Below are positions 33,551 through 46,023 of a DNA stretch of 64,000 bases, piece by piece. Under the pieces are notes generated by a model. It had not been told where the DNA came from and searched no databases. It saw only the letters and a program-made list of their open reading frames with translations. Numbering within the stretch: position 1 is the first letter of the stretch; the number at the start of each line of letters is the position of its first letter. The position numbers and the translations under genes are program-made. The stretch spans positions 124,001 to 188,000 of the forward strand of contig SKCR01007815.1 of assembly GCA_019454045.1 (NCBI GenBank), written 5' to 3'. Origin of the DNA: Zanthoxylum bungeanum (taxonomy: Eukaryota > Streptophyta > Magnoliopsida > Sapindales > Rutaceae).

Positions 33551-35766
33551 TGATGAGTGGTAAATCTATCACTATTTCCCACTCATTTAACCTAATATTT
33601 TGTATAGTTTCTTGAGTTTTGTGAATATTTTGATGTGTTTTATGTTATTTTGCAGATAAATAAAGTTGGGAAAGCATTGGAAGCAATTTGGGGCCAAAAT
33701 AGAGAAAAACTGACAAAATGGCAAATCAGTAAATTTCCCTCGTCGCGACGCCTAACGTGCGCCGAACAGTGCTAACTTATGCCGGGTCCACAAATCAGAA
33801 TATGAGAAAAGTTTGACTTTACTAACGTGTGACGTGCCACGTGTCACCATCACAGCCGATCTACTAACGTGCACCGTACCACGTGTCATCACCTACGGTG
33901 CCGACAGTCATCATCCTACGGTGCCGACAGTCATCATCACCACGTGTGCCACGTGTCACTCCACGTCATTGCCGCGTCATCAGCCACATCACCAGGTTGA
34001 CCAAGTCAAACTGCCACCTCACCACCACGTCATCATCAGCGAATCAAGAAGTGCCACGTGTCGCAATCCTACGGTGCCAATAGTCTCTTTCCCATGTGTC
34101 GCCATGTCACTGCCACGTCAGCATCAATCATTGAGTATCTAATCCTTATCTGACACGTGGCGGATAAGAATCTCATCGACCAATCAGAAGTCGCCACGTG
34201 TCATAATAATTGAAGCCAACCACTCTGCCACGTGTCACCTTATCAGCTTATCCAGAATCTGCAAACCGACGAACCAGAGCGTGCCACGTCGACAGAATCT
34301 GGCGTAGCAACGCCAAAGGCCTTGGCGTCGTGACGCTGGAAGCCTACCAGGGCCTATAAATTCAGCTCGAAATTTCAGTTTTAGTGGCACCACTCTCTCT
34401 CATCTCTTTGATGTAAAGAGAGAGTTTCTCTCTCTAGTTTCTTTTAGTTTTTAGTTTTTTTTTAGTTTTTAGTTTTGTAAATAATTTTAATTACGTTTTG
34501 TTAATATAGTAATTTACTTTTTCTTTTTTTACTTTTTACAGTTTTTACTATTTATCATGAAGAGGTAACTTCCCCAGCTAGGGTGAAAGGTAATTATTTT
34601 ACTGTTACTATTTAGATTAATATCCCTTAAAAATAATATATTCACTATTTAAAATATTGACTTAAAAAGGATACCGCCAGATTGGTCGGTTGGTAATTCA
34701 TTTTAATCTGGTTTAAACCTAACTAATCAAGGATACCGCCAGATTGGTCGGTTGGTAATTTAATTTTGGTTCCGCCTTTATGGCTGGTTGGACTTAATTT
34801 GACTTAATCAGGTTACCGCCTTTATGGCTGGTTGGAAAAAGAATCACAAGTTTATATATTATTTTATGGGAGATATCTAAAATAGTAAATAGTAAAAGTA
34901 ATTCCTTTTACCTTAGTATTTTATTTTATTTTATTTTATTTTACTTTTCAGCTTTTACTTTATATCTTTTACTTTTCAGTATTTTTACTTTATGTCTTTT
35001 ACTTTTAAGTTTTTACTAGCCCTAGTTATGTGTTAGTTATTTGGGGTTGTGATGACTTTTAATATCACCGGTTTATAAGAGGTTATTTTATAGTTTGGGT
35101 AATTTAAAGGTTTACTTATTAAGTCTTAAGCTTAATGCTTCTTGTTGTCTGATCACCAATAAGATTGATGTGGTAAATCTAAAATGACCTAGACATAGGG
35201 ATTTTAGGTTTCAGCCTTAGACTTAATAGCCCACGATCTTCCTTGAGGATAGATAACTCTTTAATAGATTTCCTTACATGATAGAAATATACCTGTCGGG
35301 CGGGGGTAACCATAATTGGAACTTAAACTTAATGAATCCAGATAATTTGGTTGACATAGACATATGGTTCAATTGGGTTAAACTAGGTATTTGCGTCTGA
35401 CCATCGACATAGGCTTTTGCATAATTTAGTGTTCCAGGTTAGTAAATTGATTTATTACACCAACATGAAATAATCACTTCATCTTTTAAAAGATATTAGA
35501 ATGATTCACAACCCTAGATCTTTGTGTCTTTTGTTATTTTCCTTAGTATTTTCTTTTGTCTTTTTAGTTATTTATTTATTTAGCAAATCTATAATCAACC
35601 AAATCAATCAAACAATCATTATCTTCTCCCTCAATTAGATATCTGTAAATAAATAGATTCAATAATTAATAACAATAGTAGGAATTAAGTCCTCGTGGGA
35701 TCGATATTTTTATACTACTTGAACGATACGTGCGCTTGCGTTATACGTGTGTGTTTACGCCGGTCA
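33551..35766 (+). mobile_element. Element D LTR 3
   Basis: It is complete, from TGATGAGTGG to CGCCGGTCA, 2216 bp, followed by target duplication CATGG. It has about eight CACGTG hexamers and a duplicated CCTACGGTGCCGACAGTCAT segment near 33892-33927. At several sites it shares bases with LTR2 against LTR1 (for example CTGACACGTGG, AATCTCATCGACC). Confidence 0.92.
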
Positions 35767-35771
35767 CATGG

Positions 35772-35979
35772 GATGATAAATGGTTTTTGGCCTTGTGGAT
35801 GGATTTGGACGTGCATGGGCGTGTCCGAGGCTATGGTTTGAAGCAGAAACTGACTGAGCGAATCCGAGGCTGGCTAGTGAGTCAGAATCCAAATGAGGTG
35901 CTAATTTTGGAGGTTTTCCTTCCTTCCGGCATTCGTTTTTCGCAACTTTTCAGGTATATGTAAAAATACAGTGTCTACA
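35772..35979 (-). mobile_element. Element E left (3') LTR, part 2
   Basis: It continues the E LTR after D. It aligns with about 41940-42134 of the right LTR (GAAACTGACT, GCGAAT, GTGCTAATTTTGGAGGTTTT) and ends TGTCTACA. Reading the minus strand, the LTR begins TGTAGACACTG at 35979, preceded by the PPT AGTGGGGGCGAT, which fixes the minus orientation of E. Confidence 0.85.
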
Positions 35980-38900
35980 ATCGCCCCCACTTTGATGGGG
36001 CTTGTACAGTGTGTGCAGTAACAACCCTATCAAAGTCATGCATGCATTTTTACTTACCTGGTTCATCGGTAATTTTCGGACTTACCTGTTGTTTCGCTTC
36101 GATCTCTGAGTTGGGTTGATGGCGAGGTGCTTCGACCCCTGGGATTTCTTCCCGAACCATGCTGGGTGTGAGATGCTTCGATCTCTGGGATTTATTCCCG
36201 AACTAAATTGAGTTGGGTGCGTCGACCCCTGGGCTTCATTCCCGAACCACCGGGTGTGAGATGCTTCGATCTCTGGGATTTATTCCCGAACTGAGTTGAG
36301 TTGGTGGCGAGGTGCTTCGACCCCTAGGCTTCATTCCCGAACCACCGGGTATGAGATGCTTCGATCTCTGGGATTTGTTACTAAACTGAGTTGAGTTGGT
36401 GGCGAGGTGCTTAGACCCCTGGGCTTCATTCCCGAACCACCAGGTGTGAGATGTTTCGATCTTTGGGCTTTTTTCCCGAATTGAGTTGAGTTGGTGGTGA
36501 GGTGCTTTGACCCCTGGGCTTCATTCCCGAACCACAGGGTGTGAGATGCTTTGATCTCTGGGATTTGTTCTTGAACTGATTTGAGTTGGTGGCGAGGTGC
36601 TTCGACCATTGGGCTTCATTCCCGAACCACCGGGTGTGAGATGCTTCGATCTGTGGGATTTATTCCCGAAATCTCTGGGCTTCATTCCCAAACTATGCTA
36701 AGTTGATGGCGAGGTGCTACGACCGCTGGGCTTTATTCCTGAACCATGCTGTGTGTGAGATGCTTCGATCTCTGGGCTTTATTCCCAAACTGTGCTGAGT
36801 TGATGGCGAGGTGCATCGACCCCTGAGCTTTATTCCTGAACCATGATGGGTGTGAGATGCTTCGATCTGTGGGCTTTATTCCCGAACTGTGCTGAGTTGA
36901 TGGCGAGGTGTTTCGACCCTTGGGCTTTATTCCCGACCCATTCTGGGTGTGAGATGTTTGGATCTCTGGGCTTTATTCCTGAACTGTGTGGGTGATAGCG
37001 TCTTGGTCCTCATGTGTGACTCTTCGATCCACTGGGGGGTTTTCCATGATGATGAGGTGTTTCGACCTCTGGGATTTATTCCCAAACTGTTGATAATATG
37101 GGCCTCGCCCCCTAGGATTCATTCTTGAACTGTCGATAATTTGGGCCTCGACCATGTGATTCATTCCCAAAACTGTCGATAATGTGGGCCTCGACCCTAC
37201 GATTTATTCCTGAGGTTCCTCTATTCCTCTTCATTCTTGGAGTTGCTCGTCCTCGCCGCTCTTTTTTCTTTTTCTTCAAAGCCTGCGAACACAAAATAAA
37301 AATTGTGTGTATGCGACGTGTATGCATGTATGCATGGATACATTCCCTATTCCGATGGGTTTTCTTTGTCCTATTGGCTTGATGTCATCTTTGGTTAGGC
37401 ATTCCTTGCGCTAGAGGGTTTTCTTCACCCCTTTAGAAATCCTCCTGGCCTTTGGTGCCCCTTGGCCTGCTTAAGATCCCTTACTTGTGGGGTGGTAGAT
37501 TGGTCATCCCCAGACCTGGCTTAACTTTCTGATCTTGCTACCTACATCGAGTCAAGGTGGATTACGCCTTCTTGAAATCAGCCTCATCCTTTTGGGATCA
37601 TGTCTTCCGATTCTCAGGTTTCTCAATATGCTCTCTCCCTGAAATTGGACTCCATGGTCCGTTACTATATGATGCGGTATTCTGTATCGACATACTATAT
37701 TACGAGCTATGAAATAGTCCTAATAGTTATACATATTTTTGTCCTCAAAGAATGCCCAGTAATGAAACCAGAGAACCTTCAAAACACTCAATGCAACTCA
37801 AATCCAAGTCTTTGAATAAATCATCTAAGCCAGACTCACAGTGTGTGTGCGCAAAGGTTCATTTAAAGCTTGATTCCTAGGTAAGCCAACTCAATGATTT
37901 CGTTTCAAAAATTGGGATCGATGGGTCAAACCAACCTAGATATCTCAATTATGCTCTGCAATTGCTTTTTCTGTACTCAATATGGTATGATTTTCTTTTT
38001 TTGTTCTTTCGTCTTTTTTTTTTCAACACACCTACCCTTTAAGGTAGCATTTCTCCTCATGGTGATCCTAATACTCGCTCATGGGTAGCTTCACGCTTAT
38101 CGGTTATAGGTGGTTTAATTTTTTTCCTTAGAGACTTTTCTTTTACTTTCAACCATACCACACATCATAACACAAGCAAATCAGGATAGATATCTAAGCA
38201 AATAGTCATTCATCGACCTGTAATTTCTTCGACTAGTCATTTTACCAACTACTCAGGTTTTCACTACTAAAAGCCTATAATTAAGTGCTTACGAGTCTAA
38301 CATAGATCAACTACTCAAAGTGTCAATTAAAAGTACGTCAAGAACTTATCGTTTCTAAGATTTTACCCTAAAGCAAACAATTTCATCATTGGACGTATGC
38401 TTAACTATTAAGGACTAAGAACAAATAATTTTTTTTCTAGCTGAAGGCCCCCCAGTGGTCTTTCTACTCTGGCTGTAAAATTTTCTGTTCTCACTGTGCG
38501 GGGTACTGTCAGATTGGCCCCAGCTTTGGTCAAAGCTTGTAGTTGCTCGGTAATTTTGGTGATGTTGGACACCTTAACTGCCTGATGCATCCATGCTTTC
38601 TAACCTCTTCTTGACAAGTCTTCCTTATTTTCTAACCCAACAGATATCTATGATGGCTTTTAAAACTAGGGTTTAGCATGATACGTGTATGCATGAGATG
38701 CATGTGGTTATCAAAATAGCATATATCATTCCGACCTTATTCCTCCCACACTGGTTGTAAGTCCATTTCTGTCTTAGGTATGGCTTATTTTATGCACCAA
38801 TGTGGGATGCACAAAATTGTTCTCTCCTACGCTACAAGAGTGAACCTTGGCTACCTCAGTCCATTTCCATCGGTAAAAGACAAAGACCGCCCATTTACAA

Positions 38901-39756
38901 TATTGACTAAGCCTATTATGGGGATCGTGTAATTGTCTAGAAACGACGAATTGGGCCCTCGGTAATCACGGTTGTGGGGATGGACTTGGAGATATCTAAA
39001 AGTATACAAATATGCCATAACAATGCGTACCCCTCATGGATGAAAGCTAGTGCGGATATCGGACTCATGCGTTTGGCATATTTGGATCATGTTTGGACCT
39101 TCTAAGCCCATCAAGGTTTATATACATGTTGGCCCGTTATCATTTTAAAGCATTCAATCAGATTGTCGCGAGGTGCAAACTTGTCCCAGTTGAAAAGGCC
39201 CAAAAGGTTTACACTTTTGTGATAAGGTGGCTAAACAACTTCAAATGATAGGGAGCCCAAACACAAGGTGGCCCATCGTCATTTTGAAAACTTTTGGCCC
39301 AACCATTATAAGATATAAACTCGTCCCAGTTTAAGTGGCCCAACAAGTTCATATCTCATGACGAGAGGTCCAAATGGATCCAAATGATAATGGTCCCAAA
39401 CACAAGCATAGAGGTAGCTTCTATAGGACATATAACTATGGTTCATATGTAGGCTTATAAGAGTATGGATAAAGGCTCCCGCCGGCGAAAGGTTGCTCAC
39501 AACTAGGTCTCCCCACTCAAGGGTTCGAGCGACCAAGTGAGCGCGCCTTTTTTATACCCTAAGGTACATGCCAACGAGTGATGGTCATCACATAATGATC
39601 TGCCGCCTTAAGTGAAAGCGACTTCACGATACATGACGCCATCGGGGTAAAAAGGGTATGCAAAATATATGAGACTTGGGTAACTAAAGCCAAAGCCACG
39701 GAAACTACAAGGCATTGTTTCGAGGCCGATTCTCTATCCACAATGGAGTCTCCATC
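35980..39756 (-). mobile_element. Element E internal region, non-coding
   Basis: About 3.8 kb between the E LTRs has no gag or pol frame on either strand, so E is a large non-autonomous derivative (LARD-like). It contains the 95-bp tandem array (36124-37000), weaker ~55-bp repeats to about 37215, and a stretch (about 37720-38400) that matches the F internal region at 42730-43220 and 45787-45960. Next to the right LTR the minus strand reads GATGGAGACTCCATTGTGG; I cannot assign this to a tRNA with confidence. Confidence 0.75.
36124..37000. repeat. 95-bp tandem array in element E
   Basis: Units recur at about 36127, 36217, 36312, 36407, 36502, 36597, 36714, 36811 and 36908: period 95-97 bp, with one longer step of 117. 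Each unit pairs GAGGTGCTTCGACCCCTGGG with GAGATGCTTCGATCTCTGGG, each followed by TTCATTCCCGAAC or similar, so the unit is itself a diverged dimer of about 47 bp. Not CRISPR-like: repeats touch and there are no unique spacers. Confidence 0.88.
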
Positions 39757-40265
39757 TGTAGGAGCGAAGCGGGTTAACCGCTATGCCTATGATGTTCGGC
39801 GACCACGACACTGTTGGGCTCGCAGCCCGTAGAGAGTACGGAGTAGCCCACAGGGGACTAAATCAGAGAATAAAAGAGTCACCACCCAGCGTGAACTGGG
39901 AAATGATTTAAGACCGCACTCACCCCTCGCAAGGGAATAACTCAAACCATTGGGTTCAGAATGGTCCCTTACTTATGCCAGTATAATGGACGGATTCACA
40001 CAATGGTATAACCAAGTCTTATGCAGTTCATGCAGGATAATTCAAATAAACACACAAATTTACACACCCATGAACATGAATATAAATAAAAGCAAATTAA
40101 ATTAAGAAATGCAAGGTACGATAATAAGAATCATAATAATCCAAAGCAGGAGAAAGCGTCAATAAATAAATGTAAATAATTACTACAAAATGCATAAGGT
40201 AAAATAAATAACTAACTATGTAAAAATGCATGAAATATAAAGAAAAGGGTTATTTAGTGTGTGTG

Positions 40266-40408
40266 CGTTCGTGTAGCGTTCGTAAACGCGTTCGAACGAA
40301 GTATTCCAGAGAGTTCACGTTCGTGTAGCGTTCGAGAACGTGTTCGAACGGAGTGAGGCAGAAGGCATGCGTTCGAGTTGCATTTGGAAACGCGTTTGAA
40401 CGTTACTA
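40266..40408. repeat. 52-bp minisatellite, second locus
   Basis: Three units with GTTCGAACG cores at about 40290, 40342 and 40394, period 52 bp, words such as GCGTTCGAGAACG and TTCCAGAGAGTT. It is the reverse complement of the array at 469-714. It lies inside the E right LTR and is missing from the left one. Confidence 0.85.
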
Positions 40409-40457
40409 CGAAAATAGCACCAATAATGAAATGAACACGCATATATGAATTTTCCCG

Positions 40458-40563
40458 AGCGGTACGTGGAATTGTATCCCAAGTACAGACCGCACTACCG
40501 TCCATTCAGATTCGGCTATGGAATTTATGTCTGGGTTTCCATTCGATATACCGCAAGGGATAA
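40458..40563 (+). other. Conserved open block, copy 2 (E right LTR)
   Basis: Plus-strand reading VELYPKYRPHYRPFRFGY then GIYVWVSIRYTARD. About half of the differences from copies at 21490 and 60136 fall at third codon positions, and most are transitions. Meaning uncertain. Confidence 0.6.
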
Positions 40564-42134
40564 CACGCACAATCATTAATGCAAATGTAAGCGTACATGA
40601 AAGTAGGTGCGAAATAATAAAATAACGATAAATAGACAAAAAAAAAGATAAATAACAAAAATAAAGGTGAAATAATAAAATAACCATGAAAGTAAATAAA
40701 TAAATAAATAAGATAAATAACGAAATTAAATGCGAAATAATAAAATAACGATGAAAGTAAATAGATAAACAAAATAAATGCGAAATAAAATAACGATGAA
40801 AGGATAAATAACGGAATACTAAAGAAAGAAAAAGATGTGACCAGAAATTTGGTCATCTTTAATGTACGACTTTACATACCCGGTTGGACGTATTTAGAGT
40901 CCAACCAGGCATGCTGTGTCCAGAACTATAAAAATAAATAGGGTGCCCTCAAGTCTTACATTTTAAGTTGCTTTTTGGAAGTGCGTTAGGTCGTCGCCGA
41001 AAGGATTAAAGCTTGTTGTTTTTCTGGTTTGCTGGTTCGCTATTTCTGTTCACTGTTTCGCTGTTTCGGCTATTTTGGGGGCTGGTGTTTACTATTTTTG
41101 GCTGCTGTTTTGGTTGTTTTTAAGGCTGTTGTTTGCTATTTTTTGGGCTAATTTGGTTGTCAGTGAGTTGTGGTTTTGGTGTTTGTTTTGGTCTGTTAAG
41201 GGCTGCTGTTTGAGGCTAATTTGGTTGTCGGTGAGCTGTGGTTTTAGTGTTTGTTTTGGTCGGTTAAGGGCTGCTGTTTGAAGCTAATTTTGTTGTTGTT
41301 TTATCGGTGAAAGGCTATTTTTCTTGATGGTTTCTGGTTTTTCAGTGCTTAAGGATGGCTCCTTTATGGTTTGTTGTTTTGTTCGATGGTAAGGGCTAGT
41401 TTGTGGTTTTTGTTTTGTTATTGCATGCACTGTTTGTGATTTGGCTGATTGGTGCTTCACGCTGATTTTTTGTTTGTTTTTATTTGTTGGTTGGTTTCAC
41501 GGCTGGTTGGTTCTAGGGTTTGTTGTCTCTTGTTTGTTCGGTGATGAGAGAAAGAAAATAGAAGAAGGTCGTTTAGGGTTTTTGTGCTTTGTCGTGTGAG
41601 TTGAGAAAGAGATCCATAGGTTTGTTTGGTGAATTGCCGTCTAAAAAATGTATCCCCTTAGGGTTTGGTCAAGCCTCATTTTTATAGTGACAATGGATCT
41701 TCAAATCATGGAAATAAATCAAGAAAATTTGGGAGATATTTATTTTGGAAAGAATCTTATGAATTTTTGGTGAGGATATGATTCACAATCTTGTTAAATT
41801 GGAAGGTGATTTGAGGGAATTTTAGCATGTGTTTTGCATGAGATTTTTATTTTGGGAAGGCTTGGGCATGTGGGGCCCTTGGGTGTGTATGGGCTTTGTG
41901 TGGTGTTGGTGTGGGCTTTCATGGGTTGCAGGGGTTTTGGGCCGAGGCTAAGGTTTGAAACAGAAACTGACTAAGCGAATTTGAGGCTAGCTAGTGAGTT
42001 CGAATCCGATAAGGTGCTAATTTTGGAGGTTTTCGTTCCTTTCGGCATTCGTTTCCCACAACTTCCGCAAATTTTCAGGTTGTGCCTCCATACGAGGCTC
42101 ATCATCGGGCTTATGCAAAAATGTAGTGTCTACA

Positions 42135-42466
42135 ACGAGCTTCTATATTTATAGGGAAGTCTTAGAGTCCTTGTGCTTGTAGAATAGTAATTTCTGATAT
42201 TTTGGCGTCGCGACGCCAAAATACAATAGGTGTCGCGATGCCAGGCCAAATTTTCAGGATGTAGTTTTTCACATATTCTGCTTTCCCTCGTGCTTCCGGT
42301 GCGTCCCTAAGATCCCAAAACAAGTCAATTTTCTCCAAGATCCATGTTCCAGTGCTTCCTACTAATAAAACATAAAAGAAATCACAAAATACATTAAATG
42401 ACACAGAATCTAACAAAATAATAAGCTAAGAATACAGGAATAAGTGGGTCAAAACCACACTTATCA
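42135..42466 (-). mobile_element. Element F 3' LTR, 5' part (minus strand)
   Basis: On the minus strand it begins TGATAAGTGTGG after PPT-like GTTTGGGAGTG and proceeds through a GCGTCGCGACGC palindrome to a TATA box (CCTATAAATA, near 42150), where E begins. The layout mirrors the D LTRs (TGATGAGTGG, same palindrome, TATA), so F is a distant D relative in opposite orientation. Confidence 0.7.
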
Positions 42467-43232
42467 AACACTCCCAAACTTAAGATTTTGCTAGTTCCGA
42501 GCAAATGACTAAATAAAAATAAACAATCAAAAATAAAAACAAATTAACTAGGCCACTTTCGTAGGGATCACGAATGCATTTAGTGTATGCAACAAGCCTT
42601 TAAACCCCTAGGCGGTCATAGTGGATGAGTTATAGTCTCGTGAGGGTTTACAGCGATGACACCTACAAACGTCATTCACACACAATCATGTAAAAATATA
42701 AAAATAATAAAAGCAAAGAAAATAGTCCTGATAGTTACACATAATGTTGTCATCAAAGAATGCATATCAATGAAATCAGAGAACTTTCAAAGTACTTAAT
42801 GCAACAAAAATCAAAGTTCTTGAATAAATTATCAAAGCTAGACTCACAGTGTGTGTGTAAAGGTTTGGTCACAAAAATTGGGATCCGATGGGTCAAACCA
42901 ACTTAGATATCTCACAAGTATCATGTATTTTCCTTTCTTTGCTCAGTATGATACGTTTTTTTTTTCTTTTTTTCATTTTAAGTTTTAATTTTTTAACACA
43001 CCTACCCTTTAATGTAGTATTTCTCCTCATGGTGGTCCTAACACTCACTTATGGGTAGCTTCACGCTTATCGGTTATAGGTGGTTTTAATTTTTTTTTTC
43101 AATTTTTTTCTTTCTTTTCATTTATTTTTAACCATACCATACATCATAACACTAGCATATTAAGATAGATATCTAAGCAAACGGTTATTCATCGGCAAAC
43201 AATTTCTTCAACTAGTCACTTTGCCAACTACC
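42467..43232 (-). mobile_element. Element F internal 3' region, part 1
   Basis: Non-coding. About 42560-42660 matches, on the minus strand, the pre-PPT region of D (about 28750-28860): TTTACAGC, CTCACGAGACTATAACTC, TAGGGGTTTAAAGGCTTGTT. About 42730-43220 matches the E internal region (37720-38270) on the same strand. Solo LTR J interrupts it at 43233. Confidence 0.7.
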
Positions 43233-45781
43233 TGTTAGGGTTGGTGCTTCGAGTGCCAATCCGGATCGTATTTATGTCCGATTTATAAATACAGATAGTT
43301 TCATTTTCCATAATATTACTAATTTTAACGGTAGCACCCTTGTCTTTTATACGCTTATTCGATCTAATTACGATTAGATATCTGATTACGATTAGATTGA
43401 AACTGAATCTGATTCAGTGATAAGTGTATACTAGACAAAGACCCTAGGATTTACAGTATAGTACGCAGTTACAACGCAGTTTGTAATTGACATTGGGAAG
43501 CGCGCTATTAGTTGTATATCCTTAAATAAAGTTTCTGGTCAAGATTTACTAACACAGGTCGGTTAGTAAAATCTGTTAAGACCAGTACATGTCGTATATC
43601 GTGACTTGGTCTGATGGTTTATCCCAGTGAACCATGAGTCTCGGGAGACTCGTATAGACATGTAGGTGTTTATTTGATAAGACACTGAACGACTCACTGA
43701 AGGTTTCCTAATAGATTGTACACCAACGTCAATAGGAACCTTCTCGAGTTGAGCGAGCATAGTGGTCGTTTGACTTGAGATACCACAGTGGGATATATGA
43801 GTTATCCACCACACTTTGATGGCAGTCACGTCAACAATCTATTCATAATCAGACCTCCGCTTGTTTGTTGGGTGTGGACTGATGCTCATGATATCATGTG
43901 CGTATCAAGATAGGATCCGTCAGTCCTGTGTACAGGGCATAGACATCCTCACATGTTTACGATCTAGTAAATCCATGGCCGTGGTATAACATTGGAAATC
44001 AGTTCCGAGTGTTATTTAGAGATCATAAATTGAAAGTCGATCGTATTATACCGAACGGATTTGACGTTCTCATCTATATCCCAGGCATAATACAGATGGC
44101 CTGTGACAGAGGGATTATACGTATGCTATGACCTCGACTTATATAGTTTAACGAGATTATCCGTGGTCGTCATAATCCATGAGTGGGTGGATTATGGACA
44201 CGAAATCGGATTTCGTGACGGATAAACCTAAACTTAGAGAGTCCCACAATATGAAGTGTACTCGTTGAGCACTTGGGCAACTCGATATGAATAATACAGA
44301 TTATTCATAATACTTCACAGGATTAAATGAGTTAATTCGGATCGTTTAATCGGTTAAATGATAACACATGCATTAGGGAATTTTTGGCCGATAATAATTA
44401 TTGTGTATTTATATTTGATACATAATACGATTAGATACACATTAATTATTTGTCAAATGAGATTTTGAAAAATGCAATAAATATATGTATTTATTATTTA
44501 ATGTAAATAAAATACATATATTTGTGTAAATTAATTGTTTAATTATTTAATAGTTAAATAATTAAATAATTAATTTTTTCCAACCTTATCCATTTATTAT
44601 AATTGTTATGACAAATGGTGGATTATAATTGGATGACTTGGCATGAATTAATTATGCTTTATGTATGTTCAATTTTGATTGGAAATTATAAAGTATATAT
44701 ATTGACATTTATTTGATAAATTTTGAAAAAGGATAAAAATTCCCTTGACCCCTAATTTCGTTTTTTTATATAAAAAGAAGGGATTTTATTTTCTCTCTCT
44801 TGTCCATCTTCTTCACTCATGAAAATGCCTCTCAAAATGGGTTTAATGGTTTTCAAAATATGTTTGCAAAATTCATGGAAAAATTGAAGGAAATTCAAGA
44901 AAAAAGCTTGAGTATTTGGAGATTAAAAGGTAATCCTTCATTCCCTTGAGCTTAGAAACTTATTTTCTTGTTTATTCAATTATTAGATATGATCTAGGGT
45001 TCCTTTAATTCTGATTTTTTGGGGCTTTTGGTTGTTGATGATGGATTGGAGCTTAATAGCATGTGTGAAGTTAGTTTAAGTGAAATTATTGTAATATTCA
45101 TTCAATTGATCATTTGATGATTGTTGCTATTCTATAGTTTTTGATCCACTCTAAATAGCCTAGAATTATTCTAGAGTTGTTCATATGTTGTGGGACTTCT
45201 TTGGTGTTGGATTAATTAGTTAATCTTGGATAAAATTGGATTAAAGCATGAAAATTTGGTTAATTTACCTTCTGGATAAGATCTGAAATTTTCAGTGTAT
45301 ATATTGATGTATTTGATGTTAAATTAATGTTATGGATGCATTTTGGGAGTTGGAAAAATTGCCGGAAAGTATTTCCGACTTGAAATAAGCGAAAACGGCC
45401 AAAAACGGCATTACCGGGTGGATTTTGAACCAACCGAGTGACGGCTGTCCAAAAAGTGAGTTCATCACTGTTCGGGCAGCCCATGAACTGCCCTGACACT
45501 ATTGGATCTAACCTGGGTAGTTTCCATAAGTGTCGGGTAGTCAGTTCGGTCAAAAACGCATTTTAGGCAATTTTGCGGAAAAACAATTTTCGTAAAGGTT
45601 TCGCGAAGTTTCAACAATATTTATGTTAATATATGATATTAAATAAATAGGTTAAGGTAAAATATGAATAAATTATTCATATTAGATATTGGATAATTTA
45701 TTCGGTATTTTGAAAAAGTTTTAAAATACGATTTTACCCAAACTCGCGCTTCCGCTGCGCCCAATGCCCAAAGCCCCAACA
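43233..45781 (+). mobile_element. Solo LTR J, B-family, TSD CTACC
   Basis: TGTTAGGGTTGGTGCTTCGAG to AAGCCCCAACA, 2549 bp, flanked by CTACC at 43228-43232 and 45782-45786. It has B-family wording throughout (AGTACATGTCGTATA, GTATAGACATGTAGGTGTTT, TGAACGACTCACTGAAG) but is clearly diverged. A clean target duplication around one LTR means a full element inserted here and was later reduced by LTR-LTR recombination. Confidence 0.92.
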
Positions 45782-45786
45782 CTACC

Positions 45787-46023
45787 TACTGCTAAAAACC
45801 TATTGTTAAGTGCTTACGAGTATAACCTTTATCACCTACTCAATGCATCAGATTAAAGTAAATTGAGCACTTATCATTTCTAAGATTTCATTATAAAGCA
45901 AACAAAACTCATCATTTGGACATATGTTTTACTATCTAGGACAAAAAATAAAAAATATAACAAATTTTTTTCTTTCTTTTTTAAAGTTTTTAAATAACAG
46001 GTATTATCACTACATGCACACAT
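45787..46023 (-). mobile_element. Element F internal region, part 2
   Basis: It continues the match to E (about 38270-38430: TAAGTGCTTACGAGT, TTATC.TTTCTAAGATTT, AAGCAAACAA). A plus-strand C LTR cuts it at 46024. Non-coding. Confidence 0.65.

Larger units (their letters stand above)
22816..35771 (+). mobile_element. Element D array: LTR-int-LTR-int-LTR with TSD CATGG
   Basis: Three direct LTRs (22821-25016, 28934-30903, 33551-35766) alternate with two internal regions. The outer ends are TGATGAG...GGTCA, and a 5-bp duplication CATGG sits at 22816-22820 and 35767-35771, so the array behaves as one insertion into the E LTR. Neither internal part encodes protease, RT or integrase; D must rely on another element's enzymes. 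Each internal part carries a LOG-like gene. A tandem dimer could have integrated as such, or grown by unequal exchange between LTRs after insertion. Confidence 0.9.
39757..42134 (-). mobile_element. Element E right (5') LTR
   Basis: Plus strand TGTAGGAGCG...TGTCTACA, 2378 bp, with 6-bp or longer matching ends. It differs from the left copy (about 1972 bp without D) by the 52-bp minisatellite at 40266-40408 and other indels. Flank on the right is ACGAG, not the GTTAG seen left of 21057, so the two LTRs do not bound a simple insertion. Confidence 0.85.

Noticed and set aside
36331..36609. Open minus-strand frame with repeated peptide GNEAQGSKHLT
   Set aside because: The frame comes from the 95-bp repeat, whose length is not a multiple of three; the frame is lost in neighbouring units.
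36124..37000. CRISPR-like array
   Set aside because: Repeats are contiguous and dimeric without unique spacers, and the setting is a plant retroelement.
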